A DNA stretch of 64,000 nucleotides. Source: Haliscomenobacter sp. GTDB lineage: Bacteria; Bacteroidota; Bacteroidia; Chitinophagales; Saprospiraceae. This document shows positions 25,347 through 35,608 of the stretch, in pieces; the stretch's first letter is position 1; each line of letters opens with the position of its first letter. The stretch is from the NCBI GenBank assembly GCA_016713275.1, contig JADJPL010000014.1, positions 1-64,000 of the forward strand, read 5' to 3'. The notes beneath the pieces are model-generated. The model did not search any database. It worked only from the letters and a program-made list of their open reading frames with translations, and was not told the origin of the DNA. A program made the position numbers and the translations under genes.

Positions 25347-28300
25347 ATGGTACGTATTGAAGGGGAGGACGGCGTTTCCTATGAGTTTTTAAACCAAATA
25401 GACGTTCAGGAGCACGTGGAGGTCTGGGAAGTGGTGGAACAACCCGCCCAAATCCCACGGATCGTGTATTGGGCCCAGTCGCCGTCCCTCCCTTTGGGAA
25501 TTCAGACCCGCTGGAAAAACGAGCTGGCTATCAGCCAGTTGCTTCCGGATAAGGGGTTTCGAAAGGCGGTTCGGTTCGTTTCGCTCGACAAACGCCAGGC
25601 GCTCCTGCTGGAAAAACCGCAGGGCGCCGCTCTCCATTCCATGCAGTTTGCCCAATGGCCTCTGGATCAAACGCTGCGGGTGGCTGCACGGGTAGCTTCT
25701 CAACTGGATGTCATTCATAAGCAGGGGGTCATCTATAACGGCCTCCGCCCGGAGAATCTGGTCTTTGATCCTTCTACCGGGGAGGTCGTCCTGGCGGATT
25801 TTGGGAACGCAGGGATGGTTTCTCTGGAATCGGAACGTTCGTACCATGCCCTCTCAGGCCAGTTTTCTTTCCGGTATACGTCGCCGGAGCAAACCGGCCG
25901 GTTGAACCGCAAAATAGATCTTCGCAGCGATCTGTACATCTTTGGCGTTCTGCTATTTGAGTGGCTTGCCGGCAAGTACCCTTTTCCAGACCAGGACCAC
26001 CTGGCACTGGTGCACCACCACCTGGCTATGGCTCCCCCCTCCATGCAGCGCTATCGTCCGGACCTTCCACTAGCGCTGGACCATATCGTCCTGAAGCTGA
26101 TGGCCAAAAACCCCGAAGACCGCTACCATTCGGCAGCCGGTGTGGCACGCGATCTTGAGGCTTGCCTGGAATCGTTATTGCTGCACGGATCCATCGGTTA
26201 TTTTCAACCCGGACAGGAAGATTATTCCGGTATTCTCCGGATACCGGAAAAACTCTACGGCAGGGAAACGCAGATTGCCCGGATCGAGGAGTTGTTTCTG
26301 CAGGTTTGTAAACACGAGCAAGCCGCGTTGTTCATTAGCGGACAGGCAGGCATTGGGAAATCCACCCTGATGGACAACCTTCGCCTGTCGGTCTTTCAGG
26401 CCCGAGGCGTTTTTATTCAAGGCAAATTTGAAAAGTTTCAGCACCACTCTCCGTACTCGGCGCTCATGCAGGCCCTGAAAGAAGCCGTAGCTTTTCTTCT
26501 GGCTCAGCCTGAAGATTTTCTTGGAGACTACCGGATGGAGCTCCTGGACCAGGTAGGGCAAAACGGCGCGCTGCTCACCGGGTTTTTGCCCGAATTAAAA
26601 GGCATTACCGGATCGTTTCCTCTGGCGGATGAATTGCATGGTATAGAAGCGGAAAACCGCTTGAACCACCTGTTCCGGATTTTTGTCAAATCGATCGTCG
26701 TCAAAGCGGGCCCTCTGGTGATTTTTTGGACGACCTCCAGTGGGCGGACACCGCAACCCTTCGTTTTTGGACCTTCTTTTTCCGGGACGCCCATTCCAGG
26801 GTTGTTTATCGTGGGAGCTTACCGGGAGAATGAGATCGGGAGCTATCACCCCCTGGCTCAGTTGTATAAGGAACTGGAGAGCAAAGGCATTACCGTGCAT
26901 CAAATGGCGCTTGGCCCCTTTGACCAAGGGGTGGTTTGCTCCCTGTTAAAGGACACCCTCGGCCGAACGGAAACAGCGCTGCACGAGCTGGCCCGCCTGG
27001 TGTTTGTCAAAACCGAAGGCAACCCCTTTTTATACACCAGTTTTTGCGGGATCTGCAAAAACAGGGCTTGATCCGGTTTGATCTGAACCGAAAAAGATGG
27101 GATTTCGACCTGGCCGAAATTTCCCGCTCCGGGGTCCAGGAAAATGCCGTGGAGTTTATGGTCAAAAAAATCCTGGAGCTTCCGGATGCAGCCCAGGAAC
27201 TGTTGCTGCAAGCGGCCTGCGTGGGAACCCGGTTTAAGCTGTCCGTCCTGGCTTCCCTGAGCCAAAAAATGATCCCCTGGACCTTGCGCCACTTGCTTCC
27301 AGCGATTGAAGTGGGGTTGGTGATCCCGCTGGATGCTAATTTCGAGATCCTTCGGTATATGGAGGAAGAAGCAGGGGCCTTTCCGGAGGTCCGGTTCAAG
27401 TTTGTCCACGACCGGGTACAGGAAGCCGCATACAGTATGGTCAATCGTGAGGAGCAGTCGCTGCTTCACTACCGGGTGGCCCAAATTCTGTCCAGGGAGT
27501 ATAGTGCGGAATCCGGAAGTTCGTCCGACCTCTTCTCTATGGTCAACCATTACAACCAGGCGTTGTCGTTTGTTTGGATGGAAGAAGAGCGGGAGCGGCT
27601 GTTTAAACTGAACCGGGAAGCCGGGTTACTGGCCTTTCATTCCGGAGCATTCACTTCCGCCTACTCCTATCTGTCCCAAGCGATGCGGCTGGCCCCATCA
27701 GATCACTGGGAACGCTCCTATGAAGAAGCCTATTCCTTTAGTCTGGCGTGCGCAGAAAGCGCTTTTTTGTCTGGGGAATTCAACGTCGCAGAATCCTTGA
27801 TCGAAGAAGCCGGAAAGCGGGCCAAGTCGGTGATCGACGAGTGCAGGCCCGCTTCTCTGCAAATGTCGCTGTTGGTTCATTCTGGCGATTTCGGGCGCAT
27901 CCCGGACCTGTTGTTTCCGGTTTTGGCCAAACTAGGGGTTCACATGCCGAGCCGGCCCAAGGCGCTCCATCTGCTCTGGGAGTTTTTCCGTGTCGGAAGG
28001 CTGGAGCGAAAATATTCCGTAACAAGCTTATTGGAGCGGCCTCCGATGCAGGATCCGAGAATGGTCTTGGCGCTGGATATTCTATCCAACGCCAGCGTTT
28101 TTGCTCATAGCTTTACCCAGGAACTTTGGGGAATGACTATGCTGCGCACCGTTTCTCTTTGCCTCCAGCACGGATACCACAAAGGAGTGGTGATGAGCCT
28201 GGGCGCTTACGGCGCTATGCGCGCCCTTTTGTTCCAGGATTATGATGGGATGGAACGGTTGGTGGTTTTGGGCAAAGCCATTGCCGATCAAAATCCCGGA

Positions 28301-30688
28301 CCGTTTACCCTTTCCCGGGCTTACCTGACCTCGGGCGGAACGGTCACGTATTTTAAAGACCATCTTTTTCAGGGAGTCTATAATTGGGAGAAGTGTATCC
28401 AAACGGCCATCGCCGGGGGAGACCCCAGTTTTGCTTGCCTGGTTACCCCTCTTCTAGCGCTGCGGTTGATCTCCACCGGCTATACCCTGGAAGCGGCCGA
28501 ACCCAAAGCCAGGGAAATGGTCGCCCTGTCGGTTCAATATAAGGAATTGGATATGGGGATGTCGGTTTCCTTGATCCACCAGAGTTTGGCGGCGCTAATG
28601 GGAAAAATGCCCGTTCGGTTCCGACACGAAGGGAAGGAATTGGATGAACGGGGGTTGTTCGATGCCATGAAAAGATCGAAAAACCGGACCGGCTTCGTTC
28701 TCGGATCGGCAGGATGGATTCAGGCGGCATGCCATCAGGAGCAATATGACCTGGCCTTTGAAATTGCCCAAGCCCTCGCCGCGAATCAAAGTGCGATGGG
28801 GGGGACCGACGCGACCTTCGAATTTCATTTTTGGCGGCCCATCATTTGTTGCATCCGCTACGCCAGAAAGGAAGGGAAAGAACGAATCCTTCTGAAACGC
28901 CAGGCGCGATCCAGTATCCGGCAACTCGAGAAATGGGCAAAAATTTCATCCCAGAATTTTGGTTATCGCCTTTGGCTCGCAAAGGCCGAATGGGCCCGGG
29001 CTTTGGGCAGGGTAGAAGAGGCGCTCGACCGGTATCAGAAATCCCTTCGCGGAGCGGAAGAGATCGGTTTGGCCAATATCGCCGGATTTATCCATTTGCG
29101 CATGGCTAGCTTGTTTCAGGCTATGGATTTCATTCCGCACGCAGGCCTGCATGCCCAATCTGCAATCGAAGAGTATCAGCGGTGGGGGGCTGAAACGATT
29201 GTAAACAGAATCCGGTCGGTTTATCCCCAAACAGCAGAACTTCGCGAACCTGCCCGGCCTTTCGATAAAGGTCAGCTTGCTCAGGCGCTCGATCTAAACA
29301 CCGTATTGAAAGCTACCCAGGCGATCTCCTCTGAGATCATCCTTGAAAAATTGGAGGAACGCCTGCTCCAAATCGCTATGGAAAACGCAGGGGCCCAGCG
29401 TGGGGTATTTATTGTTCAGGATCAGGAGTCTTGGTTAATAAAAGCCTATGCCTCCGTGGATCAGCCCAGCGCGTTGATCCAGGACCAGCCGCTCCTGGGT
29501 AGCGACCTGGCGCCGGAGCGCCTGGTGGAATACGCCGCCCGGTCGCGCCAGGTATTATTGCTCGATCAGGCATTTACCGACAACCGGTTCCAGCACGACC
29601 CCTATCTGCAAAAGCAAAAAACCAGATCGGTACTCTGCCTGCCCATTATCAAGCAAAACGTAACTACCGGCGTCCTATACCTGGAGAACAACCTGGTTTT
29701 TGGCGCTTTTAATGAGGACCATATCCAGTTGTTGAAAGTCCTTTCCGCTCAAATGGGCATTTCCATGGAAAATGCCACCCTCTACCGGAACCTGGTCGAA
29801 GCGCTGGACCAGCAAAAAAAGCTGGCAGAAGCCTACAGCCGCTTCACTCCAAGGGAGTTCCTGCAGTTTTTGGGCAAAAACTCCATTCTGGAAGTAGGTC
29901 TCGGTGACCAGCGCTATGGAATCATGTCGGTCCTGGTATCCGACATCCGGGGGTACACGACCCTGACAGAAAGCATGTCCCCCGAGGAAAATTTCAATTT
30001 CGTCAACGCGTATTTCCAGCGCATGACCCCTATTATCGGGCAGCATAACGGGGTGGTGAATCAATTCCTTGGCGACGGGATTATCGCCGTATTCAACCAG
30101 CCCGATGATGCGCTTCAGGCTTGCCTGGGAATGTCCCGATCCCTGGAAGAATACAACCTGAACCTGGAAAAAAAACTGAAAGCGCCGATCAAAGTAGGCA
30201 TCGGTGTTCATACCGGCCCCCTGATGCTGGGCATCATCGGCGACCAACACCGCATGGACACCTCCATCATCTCCGACACGGTCAATTCCGCTTCCCGCCT
30301 GGAAGGCCTGACCAAATTCTATTTCGCCGACCTGATTATCAGCGGCCAAACCCTGCGCGAGTTAAAAACGCCGGATTCGTTCGACTTCCGCTATCTGGGC
30401 AAAGTCCAGGTTAAAGGGAAAACCGAGGCTATGGACATCTACGAGGTATTTACCGGAAACGCACCCTCCCAGCGCCAGTTCAAGCAGCAAACCAAACGCG
30501 ATTTCGAACGCGGCTTGCTGCTCTATGCCCAGCGCCATTTTTCCGAAGCGGAAGAGGCGTTTCGAAATATCCTGCAAATCAATCCAGACGACCGGACGGC
30601 TCTGGTGTTTCTGGAACGCACCAGCACCCTGCGGAGGGATGGGGTTCCGCCCGATTGGTCGAGTATTGAAAGAATGACCTTGAAATAG
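25347..30688 (+). CDS. multidomain sensor: pseudokinase, AAA ATPase, GAF, adenylate cyclase (three indels)
   Basis: About 1780 residues once three indels are repaired: a missing T in 26722-26727, an extra G in 26799-26801 and a missing T in 27027-27031. In order: a Ser/Thr kinase-like domain (1-275) keeping ADFGNAG (Asp151) but with YNGLRPEN where the catalytic HRD loop should be, so Asp is Gly132; an AAA/NACHT-like ATPase with P-loop GQAGIGKST (332-340) and Walker B LDDLQWAD; a long TPR-like helical region; a GAF domain (about 1325-1480); and a class III cyclase with metal-binding Asp1533 (VSDIRGYTTL) and Asp1577 (LGDGIIAVF). A short TPR tail ends it. It probably makes cAMP in answer to a ligand. 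It is the last gene of the oxygenase unit. Confidence 0.85.
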
Positions 30689-30696
30689 CGGGGTAG

Positions 30697-31149
30697 TCAG
30701 GGTTTTCGGATCATATGCACATGCGGGATCCCATCTTCCAGAAACTCCTCTCCCTCCCCCTGGAATCCAAACCCGCCGTAAAACCGGATCAGGTAGGTCT
30801 GCGCGGCGATCTTGATGGGGCCTTTTCCAAAAAGCCGTTCCATTTCCTCCAGCGCCTGGCCGATCAATGCCTTGCCTGCTCCGGTTCCTCGGGCGAAATC
30901 CATTGTAAGCACCCGCCCCAAGGACTGATAATTCGGATAGGCTACGCCTTCGGGCAACAACCGGGCATAGGCGGCTATCCTTCCCTGGGAATCCATGCCC
31001 ATCAAGTGCCAGGCCGAAAGGTCTTTTCCATCAGCGTCCAGGTAAAAGCATTTCTGTTCCACGCTAAAAACCGCTTGCCGGCAGGCCATGATCTCATAGA
31101 GCTGGCGAAGTGAAAGTGCGTCGAAGGGGAGGCAGAGGAAGTGGAGCAT
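30697..31149 (-). CDS. elaA: ElaA-type GNAT acetyltransferase
   Basis: 150 residues, single GNAT fold. The ElaA pattern is plain: LYEIMACRQAVFSVEQKCFY near the start, WHLMGMD in beta2, the acetyl-CoA loop GRVLTMDFARGTGAGKALIG, and FYGGFGFQGEGEEFLEDGIPH at the end. The substrate of ElaA is not settled. It is convergent with the signalling gene, stops only 8 bases apart. Its start codon is directly preceded (on its own strand) by an octamer repeat array. Confidence 0.9.
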   Translation of the reverse strand: MLHFLCLPFDALSLRQLYEIMACRQAVFSVEQKCFYLDADGKDLSAWHLMGMDSQGRIAAYARLLPEGVAYPNYQSLGRVLTMDFARGTGAGKALIGQALEEMERLFGKGPIKIAAQTYLIRFYGGFGFQGEGEEFLEDGIPHVHMIRKP

Positions 31150-31152
31150 ATA

Positions 31153-31198
31153 GGTTGAGGCGTTGAGGCGTTAGGGCGTTGAGAGCGTTGAGGGTTAA
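31153..31198. repeat. octamer array, unit CAACGCCT
   Basis: On the minus strand, units CAACGCCT/TAACGCCT repeat five or six times and end at the ATG of elaA. They fill the gap from the end of dgkA. Confidence 0.75.
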
Positions 31199-31200
31199 CC

Positions 31201-31554
31201 TCACGGGCTAATTTTTGGACCAAAAACAATTCCCGCAATAACCACGGCGCCGATAGCGGCGAGGAGCACGGCGCCGGCGGCTACGTCCTTGGCTTTACCG
31301 GCGAGCTCGTGGTAGCCGGGGGAGACCAGGTCGGTGAGGAATTCCAGGGCGGTATTAAAGGCTTCTGCTACCCAAACAGCGCTCATGGCGAATACCAGAA
31401 GCGCCCATTCCTGCGGCGAAACCCGGAAATAGAACCCTGCGGTAACGACCACTGCCGTGGCTACCAAATGGATTCGGGCATTGGGCTGGGTAAGGAGCAG
31501 CCAGGCAATGCCCCGGAATGCGTAATAGAAACTGCGTAGGCGTTTTTTCAGCAT
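31201..31554 (-). CDS. dgkA: diacylglycerol/undecaprenol kinase
   Basis: 117 residues, an integral-membrane kinase of the DgkA family with three helices. The signature EAFNTALEFLTDLVSPGYHE with catalytic Glu and the following AGKAKDVAAGAVLL is complete. It phosphorylates undecaprenol or diacylglycerol, feeding cell-wall and phospholipid recycling. The ATG at 31554 is chosen because it gives the standard MLKKRLRSFYYAFRGI opening. It begins 5 bases after the stop of the large secreted protein upstream, so the two are likely co-transcribed. Confidence 0.93.
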   Translation of the reverse strand: MLKKRLRSFYYAFRGIAWLLLTQPNARIHLVATAVVVTAGFYFRVSPQEWALLVFAMSAVWVAEAFNTALEFLTDLVSPGYHELAGKAKDVAAGAVLLAAIGAVVIAGIVFGPKISP

Positions 31555-31559
31555 CGCTA

Positions 31560-34175
31560 TTATAGTTTGGCAGCCAGCACGCAAACCAGTTTTTGCTGGC
31601 GCTTTTGCCCGTCGGGGCGATAATACTCGATCCAGACGATATAGATCCCAATAGGCGCTTTGGCGCCTTCGGAGGTGCTGCCATCCCACTGATAAACGCC
31701 TTCATTGGCCAGCAACTCCTTTTGCACCAGGGTCTTGATCTCCCGGCCCTGGGCGTCAAAAATACGGATGTTTACCAGATAATCCGCCTGGTCGGTTTGA
31801 TACGTCAGCAGCAGAAAATCTTGGTACCCATCCCCATCGGGAGAAAACGCGGTCTCCGCCACCGCAAAAAAGCCGTCGCTGCCGGGGGCAAGGTCAAAGG
31901 GATAATACTGGGAATTCCGGTAACCCGGAGTGGCATACCCGGAGGCGCTGGAGGCGGAATGCCAGTTAGCGGCGGCCTGGGCGGAAGCTTCCGGGTTGAC
32001 GCGCTCCAGCGACACGCCTTTGCGGGATTTCAGGAGCGCATGGTGGTAATCGTCGAGGTAATCGGCGGTGGCCAGGAGGGTTTCTCCATCGTACACGCTG
32101 ACATTGCCTTCCTCCGCGTCCAGGGAGGGGAGGTCGTTTGGAGCGATTTGGGCGCTATCAGGCAGGGGGTAGCGCTGCCGAAGGTCGGCCGTGTCCGGCG
32201 TATACGCTACCCAGCGCCCCGGGAAAAGCAAATAGGGCGCATCGATCCGGGTTTCAGCAGTCCCTCCGGTTTTTAGTTCGTTGCGAAGGGTGAGTCCCTG
32301 AAGGTTCAGGAGTTTGTTCGACCGGTTGAACAGCTCCACAAAGTCTTTTCCTCCGGTTTGGGGGTCGAAAAGGATCTCGTTGACCACCAGATCGCCTGCC
32401 GCAGGGGGCTCCGGGAGCCCGGTTTCCAGGCTCTGGTCCGCTTTGGACACGTTTCCGAGGCAATCGGGCAATCCCGCTTTAACGGTCACTGTGTACCGCT
32501 GAGCGGGTTGAAGTTCCTGTCCAAGGACCAGGACGACGGAATACCCGTCGGCTTCCTCCAAGGCCTGGGAAATGGGCAAAGCAGGACTTATAGAATAATG
32601 CGTAAGCGAGGCGGCGGACGTGCCCTGTAGTTTTTCGTTAAAAGCCAGGCGGAGTTCCAGGGAGCTTTCTCCAAGGGCGAGGGCCAGGGAGGGGCCTTGC
32701 CGGTCGGCTTGTTCCGCCGGGATCGAATTGGGGGCGCCTGGGGTTCCACCCTGGGGCGCCAGAGAAACCTGCCAGTTTTGAGGGCAATCGCTTGCCTGAA
32801 GCGGATCGATTCGCTCGAGGGAAAACCCTCCGTCGTCCTTGTCCGGATCGCGGTACCAACTGGAGGCATACGTAAGGGCATCGAGGATCTCGCCGGTTTT
32901 CGAGGTCAAGCGGATGGAAGCCCCGCTATTGGGGAGGCCGGGGAGGCTGGGCAACGCCATTTTGGCAGCGGCGCCGGGAAAATCAGCGGTATCGGCCGCT
33001 GCGCAAACCAGGACCCAGGCTCCGGGAAGCAAGGTTAGCCCGGGCAGGGTAGCAGTGCTGCTGCCAATACGCAGTTGTAGCCCTTCGGTGCGGAGCGCTT
33101 TGGCGCTTCGGTTGTGGAGTTCCAGGTATTCGGTTTCGGGAAGGGCGCCCTGGCCCGGGGTGGGGTCGGCCATGAGTTCGGTAAATACCAGATCTCCCGC
33201 CACTGGCGCTTCGGCGAACAGAAAGGTAAACGGATAATCAATAGGTACTGCCTCATTGCCCGCCTGGTCGCGGAGTTGGTTGATGCGCAGGGTATAGGTC
33301 TTGAAATTTTCCAGGGGCGCCGAAAAGGAAAGCAGGACAAGCGCCGGGTCGTCTGGCGACCAACCAGCCGATACCGGCCGGATGCCTCCGGGGTCCAGCA
33401 GGTAGTGAAGCGGGTCGGAGGCGCTGGCTTGGCTGAGGGGTTCGTTAAAGCGGAGCCGCAGGGAGGTTGGGCTTTGAAAAACGGTTTCGATCAGGGCGGG
33501 CGGCGTGTTGTCCTGGTAAAGCGGGTCGGCCAGGAAATCGTCGAAGAAGAACGATTGCCCCCGGGTGGACGAGTACTTGCAGGCAGGCCCGAAAAAGGGG
33601 CCCCGGTAGCGGCTAGGGTCGGCTGCCTGGCCTTCGGGCTTGAAATCCCGGCCTCCGGAATAGTCAGCAAACAGCGTCCAGGCGCCGGCCGTGTCGCGGT
33701 CCAACCGCGCCCGCACCTCTGCCCGGGCGCCCCCAACGGCGCCGGCCGTTCCGCGGATCAGCAGGGTGGGAACGCCGTTGTCGAGGCGGTACAGTTCGAG
33801 GGCGTCTTCGGCTCCGGTGATGCCGCCGATTTGGACGTAGTAGCCGTTTTGGGCCAGAAGCAGGGAAGGATTGTCTGCCGCCAGGTATATCCGGGCATAG
33901 TTGCTTGTCGAAGCGCTGAATTCCTGCACAGCCAGAAACTCCCACCGGGTGGAGGCTTCGCGGCTGGTAGGAGCAGGCAAGGAGACGAAGGCTTCATTAG
34001 CAGACCCCGGAGCGGGATCGAAGAGCTGAAGCCTGCCCGCCTGCACCCGGAACTTGGCGGTGTCCCCTGACCAGGCAGACAGGGAAGGAAGGGAAAAATC
34101 CTCGGTGAACTGGCCTTTCATGCCCCAGGGGGTCAGTGCCAGGCAACATGCAGCGAATACCAGTTTCTTGAACAT
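31560..34175 (-). CDS. secreted lamin-tail-domain protein
   Basis: 871 residues with a signal peptide (LVFAACCLALTPWGMKGQ). In order: a beta-sandwich domain of glycan-binding look (FTEDFSLPSLSAW, about 20-230), a Big_5-like domain with LRLRFNEPLSQAS, a lamin-tail domain (VFTELMADPTPGQ), a second Big_5-like segment (LRLAFNEKLQGTS), a second lamin-tail domain (VVNEILFDPQTGGKDFVELF) and a FlgD/gliding-type C-terminal domain (FSPDGDGYQDFLLLTY, GVYQWDGSTSEG). The end resembles Bacteroidota C-terminal secretion domains, so export by the type IX system to the surface is likely. The ATG at 34175 is preferred over a TTG two codons earlier. Confidence 0.82.
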   Translation of the reverse strand: MFKKLVFAACCLALTPWGMKGQFTEDFSLPSLSAWSGDTAKFRVQAGRLQLFDPAPGSANEAFVSLPAPTSREASTRWEFLAVQEFSASTSNYARIYLAADNPSLLLAQNGYYVQIGGITGAEDALELYRLDNGVPTLLIRGTAGAVGGARAEVRARLDRDTAGAWTLFADYSGGRDFKPEGQAADPSRYRGPFFGPACKYSSTRGQSFFFDDFLADPLYQDNTPPALIETVFQSPTSLRLRFNEPLSQASASDPLHYLLDPGGIRPVSAGWSPDDPALVLLSFSAPLENFKTYTLRINQLRDQAGNEAVPIDYPFTFLFAEAPVAGDLVFTELMADPTPGQGALPETEYLELHNRSAKALRTEGLQLRIGSSTATLPGLTLLPGAWVLVCAAADTADFPGAAAKMALPSLPGLPNSGASIRLTSKTGEILDALTYASSWYRDPDKDDGGFSLERIDPLQASDCPQNWQVSLAPQGGTPGAPNSIPAEQADRQGPSLALALGESSLELRLAFNEKLQGTSAASLTHYSISPALPISQALEEADGYSVVLVLGQELQPAQRYTVTVKAGLPDCLGNVSKADQSLETGLPEPPAAGDLVVNEILFDPQTGGKDFVELFNRSNKLLNLQGLTLRNELKTGGTAETRIDAPYLLFPGRWVAYTPDTADLRQRYPLPDSAQIAPNDLPSLDAEEGNVSVYDGETLLATADYLDDYHHALLKSRKGVSLERVNPEASAQAAANWHSASSASGYATPGYRNSQYYPFDLAPGSDGFFAVAETAFSPDGDGYQDFLLLTYQTDQADYLVNIRIFDAQGREIKTLVQKELLANEGVYQWDGSTSEGAKAPIGIYIVWIEYYRPDGQKRQQKLVCVLAAKL

Positions 34176-34246
34176 AATCAAGGGGTAATTAGGGCTGGGA
34201 GATGGGATATATCGAATAATCCATACAAAGAAAGGAGGAATACCCG

Positions 34247-34254
34247 TATATTTG
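34247..34254 (+). promoter_or_regulatory. candidate -7 element of asd
   Basis: TATATTTG fits the Bacteroidota -7 consensus TAnnTTTG and lies 38 bases before the asd ATG. No convincing TTTG is seen about 20 bases upstream, so this is weak. Confidence 0.35.
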
Positions 34255-34292
34255 CCAGGCTTTTTTGACTTTTTATATTAATTTTTTGAAAA

Positions 34293-35300
34293 ATGAAAGT
34301 TGCAGTTGTTGGCGTCACCGGTTTGGTGGGCGGAATTATGTGCAAGGTCCTCGAAGAGCAGCATTTTCCTGTGAGCGAATTTATTCCCGTGGCTTCCGAG
34401 CGTTCAGTAGGTAAGGAAGTCGTTTTTCAGGGCCGAAGTTATGAGGTTGTCGGGATGGAGGAGGCTATTGCCCGACGGCCCGATATCGCCTTGTTCTCAG
34501 CAGGCGGGGGGACGTCTCTGGAGTGGGCGCCGCGTTTTGCCGAAGTAGGCACAACGGTAGTAGATAATTCCTCCGCCTGGCGGATGGACCCGGCCAAAAA
34601 ACTGGTCGTGCCCGAGATCAACGCCCATGTGTTGGGCCCCGACGACCGGATCATTGCTAATCCCAACTGCTCCACCATCCAGATGGTCCTGGTGCTTGCT
34701 CCGCTCCACCGCGAGTTCCAGATGAAGCGGGTCGTTGTTTCTACCTATCAGTCGATTACCGGCACCGGCATGAAGGCCGTCAAACAATACCAGTTGGAGC
34801 GCAAAGGGTTTGATCCTCAGCCCGACGAAATGGCTTACCCCTATCAGATCCTGGAAAATTGCCTGCCGCAATGCGACGCATTCCTGGAGAACGCCTATAC
34901 CAAAGAGGAGATGAAACTGGTCAACGAAACCCGGAAAATTTTGGGCGACGACCAAATCCGCATCACATCCACCGCCGTCCGGGTACCCGTTCTGGGCGGG
35001 CATTCTGAATCCGTTAATGTCGAGTTCGCCAAACCCGTTACGCCGGAGCAGGCGCGCGACGTGCTGCGCCATATGCCGGGAGTGATCGTGATGGATGACC
35101 CCGCAACCCACCAATACCCCATGCCAATGCTGAGCAAAGACCGCGACGAGGTCTTTGTCGGCAGAATCCGGCAGGACGATTCCGTCGATCATGGACTAAA
35201 CCTTTGGATTGTGGCCGACAACCTGCGTAAAGGCGCAGCTACCAATGCCGTTCAAATTGCAAGGTATCTGCTGGAGCGCCATTTGGTAGGGGCTGTCTGA
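34293..35300 (+). CDS. asd: aspartate-semialdehyde dehydrogenase
   Basis: 335 residues. NADPH-dependent reduction of aspartyl phosphate to aspartate semialdehyde in the cytoplasm, at the branch to lysine, threonine, methionine and diaminopimelate. The nucleotide-binding loop is GVTGLVG at the N-terminus. The nucleophile is Cys126 in NPNCSTIQM. Later conserved parts are QSITGTGMKAVKQ and VRVPVLGGHSESVNVEF with the catalytic His. Length and start are standard. It stands alone between the secreted protein (divergent) and the coiled-coil gene. Confidence 0.95.
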   Translation: MKVAVVGVTGLVGGIMCKVLEEQHFPVSEFIPVASERSVGKEVVFQGRSYEVVGMEEAIARRPDIALFSAGGGTSLEWAPRFAEVGTTVVDNSSAWRMDPAKKLVVPEINAHVLGPDDRIIANPNCSTIQMVLVLAPLHREFQMKRVVVSTYQSITGTGMKAVKQYQLERKGFDPQPDEMAYPYQILENCLPQCDAFLENAYTKEEMKLVNETRKILGDDQIRITSTAVRVPVLGGHSESVNVEFAKPVTPEQARDVLRHMPGVIVMDDPATHQYPMPMLSKDRDEVFVGRIRQDDSVDHGLNLWIVADNLRKGAATNAVQIARYLLERHLVGAV

Positions 35301-35608
35301 GCCCTGGCTCGTGAAAAAGTTCGCTGCATACGGCCAATTTGTTTATTTTTGGGGTCTGATGGGTTCGATGTTAGACGTTGGACATTAGACGTTAGACTTT
35401 GGATGGGGATGGACTCTTGATGAAACGTTGTTTTGCCCTTTGTTGCACTATTAAAATAAACCTCCCCCCATACATCCAACGGCTACCAGAAGGCATCTAA
35501 CCTCCAATCCATCGCGCCGGTTCGAAGAGGCGGAAGCCCGCCTCCCTGATCGCCGCAGCAATTGACTACACCGCGTACAGGATTAATATCATCGAAAGTA
35601 CCAGAGTT
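35301..35608. other. intergenic region with short repeats
   Basis: 308 bases with no gene. Around 35363-35400 the unit TTAGACGTTGGACA/TTAGACGTTAGAC repeats two or three times, like the other short arrays of this genome. No clear terminator for asd was seen. Confidence 0.5.
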
